Under the pieces are notes generated by a model. The model saw nothing but the letters and a program-made list of their open reading frames with translations, did no database searches and was not told where the DNA came from. Both the position numbers and the translations under genes were made by a program. Below are positions 6,165 through 7,782 of a stretch of DNA of 7,782 nucleotides, one piece after another; within the stretch, counting starts at the first letter, position 1, and the number at the start of each line of letters is the position of its first letter. Source of the stretch: an uncultured Ruminococcus sp. (GTDB lineage Bacteria; Bacillota; Clostridia; Oscillospirales; CAG-272); assembly GCA_902782785.1 (NCBI GenBank), contig CACZOH010000038.1, positions 1-7,782 on the forward strand, written 5' to 3'.

Positions 6165-7664
6165 ATGAAAAAGCTTATTGCATTCCTGCTTGCGGCGCTT
6201 ACCGCCGCCGTCTGTTTTGCAGCCTGCGCCCAACCCGATACCGGCACGCAGACTACTGCGGCAGAAACGAAAGACGCGGTAACGACTGTTGAAGCGGCGA
6301 CTACCGGAGAAGAAACGTCAATAGATACGGGCGATTATCAGGCTGATCTGCCGAACGAGATATTCGGCGGAGATTTCAACATCTTATGCGAGGGCGCTTT
6401 CTGGGGAACGAAAGACAACCTCTACTATGAGGAGTCGAGCGACGACCCGGTAAACGACGCCGTCTGGCGCCGCGTCGACAAGCTCTATGAGCAGTTTGAG
6501 GTGGAGCTGTACGTGACCGAGTCCGCAAACACGACGACCGACCTCAAAAACAGCGTAAAATCGGGCGACAAGGCGTATGACGCCGTAGTTGCGAGAATGC
6601 CGCTCATCGCGTCCAGCGCGGAAAACGGCGACCTGATGAACCTGTACGACGTTGAGGGCATAAACCTTAAAAAGAGCTACTGGGACCAGAGCGCAAACGA
6701 GAAGCTCTCCATAGGAAACAAGCTGTTCTATTCGGTGGGCGATATAATCACCGTTGAGGATGCCTGCACCTGGACGATGATGTTCAACAAAAAGCTCGCA
6801 GAGGCGCTCGACCTTGAGGACCTCTATCAGGTGGTCAAGGACGGAAGATGGACGTTCGACTATTTCTACACCACGATGAAGGACTGCGGCTTCTCAAAGC
6901 CGAACGATCAGGGCGAATGGGACTATATGGCTTCCTACGCGTTTTCAACGCACAGAGATATGGCTTACGGCTTCTTCTATGCCGCCGACCTCTCCTTCAT
7001 ACAGAAGGATAACAACGATATGCCGTTCCTCGACGCCACTAACAACGAGAAGATACAGAACGTTCTGAGTTACTCCCTTAAGGTCATGCGCGATACGCAG
7101 ATGACGATAGACGCGCACAAATGGACGCACGTTGACCCGTGGGCGACAAGACTGACCGAGGCCGCTTTCAAGGAAGACAGAGCGCTGTTCTACGCGGAGG
7201 TGCTTTCAACGATAATCAGCCTCCGTTCAATGGATACGGACTTCGGACTTCTGCCCATGCCGAAATATGATCAGGCGCAGGAGCATTACGTGACGTTCGT
7301 CAACCCCGCCGCGTCGCTCGTAGGCGTGCCGATATATCAGAAGAATAATGAGAACGCGAGAAGAAGCGGCGTCATACTTGAGGCTATGGCGTACTACGGA
7401 CACGAATACGTAATGCCCGAGTTTATAGAAAAGGCGATAAAGGGCAAATCCACGCGCGACGTTGAGTCCATAGAAATGCTTGAGATCCTGTTCAAGAACA
7501 GAATGTACGACCTTGGTCTTATAAACGACTGGAGCAACATAGCGTCCGGATATTCCGATCTCGTTTTCAATAACAAGAGCGATTACGCAAACCACTATAA
7601 GAAGGTATCAAAGAGCGCCATAAAGAAGCTTGACAAGTTCCTTGAAAAGATAAGCGCGTTATAA
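6165..7664 (+). CDS. ABC transporter solute-binding lipoprotein (sugar-binding type)
   Basis: A 499-residue secreted lipoprotein, probably the extracellular sugar or oligosaccharide receptor of an ABC importer. Residues 1-20 form a signal peptide (MKKLIAFLLAAL...) ending in a lipobox FAAC, with C21 the lipidated residue; Phe at -3 is less usual than Leu but tolerated. Residues 22-60 are a Thr/Ala/Glu-rich linker that would hold the domain away from the membrane. The mature part begins at GGDFNILCEG (68-77) and has the features of large Gram-positive extracellular solute-binding proteins: DPVNDAVWRRVDKLYEQFEV, a central WTMMFNKKLAEALDLEDLY block and the late GLLPMPKYDQAQE-type segment. The length is normal. 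The Shine-Dalgarno AAGG (6156-6159) lies 5 bases before the ATG. It follows the ADP-ribosylglycohydrolase gene by 79 bases and is probably co-transcribed. No permease or ATPase follows within the window; the ligand cannot be told. Confidence 0.88.
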   Translation: MKKLIAFLLAALTAAVCFAACAQPDTGTQTTAAETKDAVTTVEAATTGEETSIDTGDYQADLPNEIFGGDFNILCEGAFWGTKDNLYYEESSDDPVNDAVWRRVDKLYEQFEVELYVTESANTTTDLKNSVKSGDKAYDAVVARMPLIASSAENGDLMNLYDVEGINLKKSYWDQSANEKLSIGNKLFYSVGDIITVEDACTWTMMFNKKLAEALDLEDLYQVVKDGRWTFDYFYTTMKDCGFSKPNDQGEWDYMASYAFSTHRDMAYGFFYAADLSFIQKDNNDMPFLDATNNEKIQNVLSYSLKVMRDTQMTIDAHKWTHVDPWATRLTEAAFKEDRALFYAEVLSTIISLRSMDTDFGLLPMPKYDQAQEHYVTFVNPAASLVGVPIYQKNNENARRSGVILEAMAYYGHEYVMPEFIEKAIKGKSTRDVESIEMLEILFKNRMYDLGLINDWSNIASGYSDLVFNNKSDYANHYKKVSKSAIKKLDKFLEKISAL

Positions 7665-7677
7665 AAACCGATCTCAT

Positions 7678-7699
7678 AAGGACCGCCGCGGCGGTCCTT
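7678..7699. terminator. GC-rich perfect palindrome, likely terminator of the plus-strand operon
   Basis: AAGGACCGCCG followed by CGGCGGTCCTT is a perfect 22-base palindrome, starting 14 bases after the binding-protein stop codon. It can form a stem of about 9 pairs with a 4-base loop. Only TTT then CAACTT follows, so the U tract is poor, but stem strength and position fit an intrinsic terminator. As a palindrome it could act on either strand. Confidence 0.65.
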
Positions 7700-7716
7700 T
7701 CAACTTGCAGACAAAG

Positions 7717-7782
7717 TGTTTATTCTTTAAACAACTCCTTTCGTCACGACAAAATGTCGTGACACCTCCCTCAAAGAGGGAG
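7717..7782. repeat. Cluster of three tandem hairpins, probable dispersed intergenic repeat (cut by window end)
   Basis: Three inverted repeats lie in a row: TGTTTA-TTCTT-TAAACA (7717-7733), GTCACGACA-AAA-TGTCGTGAC (7743-7763) and CTCCCTC-AAA-GAGGGAG (7766-7782). All stems are perfect. Read on the minus strand, the CTCCCTC...GAGGGAG, GTCACGACA...TGTCGTGAC and GGAGTTG order resembles intergenic repeats I recall as frequent in Clostridia genomes, but I cannot verify copies here. No coding frame is apparent. The element may continue beyond the window. Confidence 0.55.

Noticed and set aside
1..7782. CRISPR array, tRNA or rRNA genes
   Set aside because: I saw no regularly spaced direct repeats, and no cloverleaf or rRNA-like sequence.

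Overview
The window most likely comes from an endospore-forming Firmicute of class Clostridia, perhaps an uncultured gut-type Oscillospirales or Christensenellales relative. This rests on a recognisable fragment of the forespore sigma factor SigG, purine-rich Shine-Dalgarno sequences, AT-rich sigma-A promoters beside GC-richer coding DNA, and a lipoprotein solute-binding protein with a Thr-rich linker. The taxonomy is inference; no rRNA or marker gene is present.

Layout. Bases 1-151 are an AT-rich edge. They hold a possible 3' end of a plus-strand gene and a hairpin that could terminate transcription from both sides. Bases 152-3611 hold a minus-strand operon. It starts at a good sigma-A promoter (3583-3611) and reads a FliB-type Cys-rich protein (flagellin lysine-N-methylase family), then a GH38 alpha-mannosidase one base after it. 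Just upstream is a truncated sigG (3626-3928, minus), cut inside sigma region 2; the operon promoter sits at its decayed 3' end. Bases 3929-4162 form a divergent intergenic region with a strong extended -10 promoter facing right. Bases 4163-7664 hold a plus-strand pair: an ADP-ribosylglycohydrolase-family protein with extra beta-type C-terminal domains, then a lipoprotein ABC solute-binding protein of the sugar-binding type. A long palindrome (7678-7699) closes this unit. The last bases (7717-7782) are three consecutive small hairpins, resembling a dispersed intergenic repeat cut off by the window end.

How the genes may work together. The lipoprotein would capture a sugar or oligosaccharide outside the cell. 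The cytoplasmic GH38 enzyme would remove alpha-mannose residues. The ADP-ribosylglycohydrolase-fold enzyme may act on a glycoside or nucleoside linkage rather than ADP-ribosyl-protein, because two metal-ligand threonines are replaced. No permease or ATPase genes are visible, so the transport system is incomplete here. The role of the FliB-like protein in this setting is unknown.

The points most worth a second look are the sigG remnant with a promoter built into its end, the coupling of a FliB-family gene to a mannosidase, the unusual ADP-ribosylglycohydrolase, and the structured repeat at the right edge. I did not find a clear new defence or mobile system.
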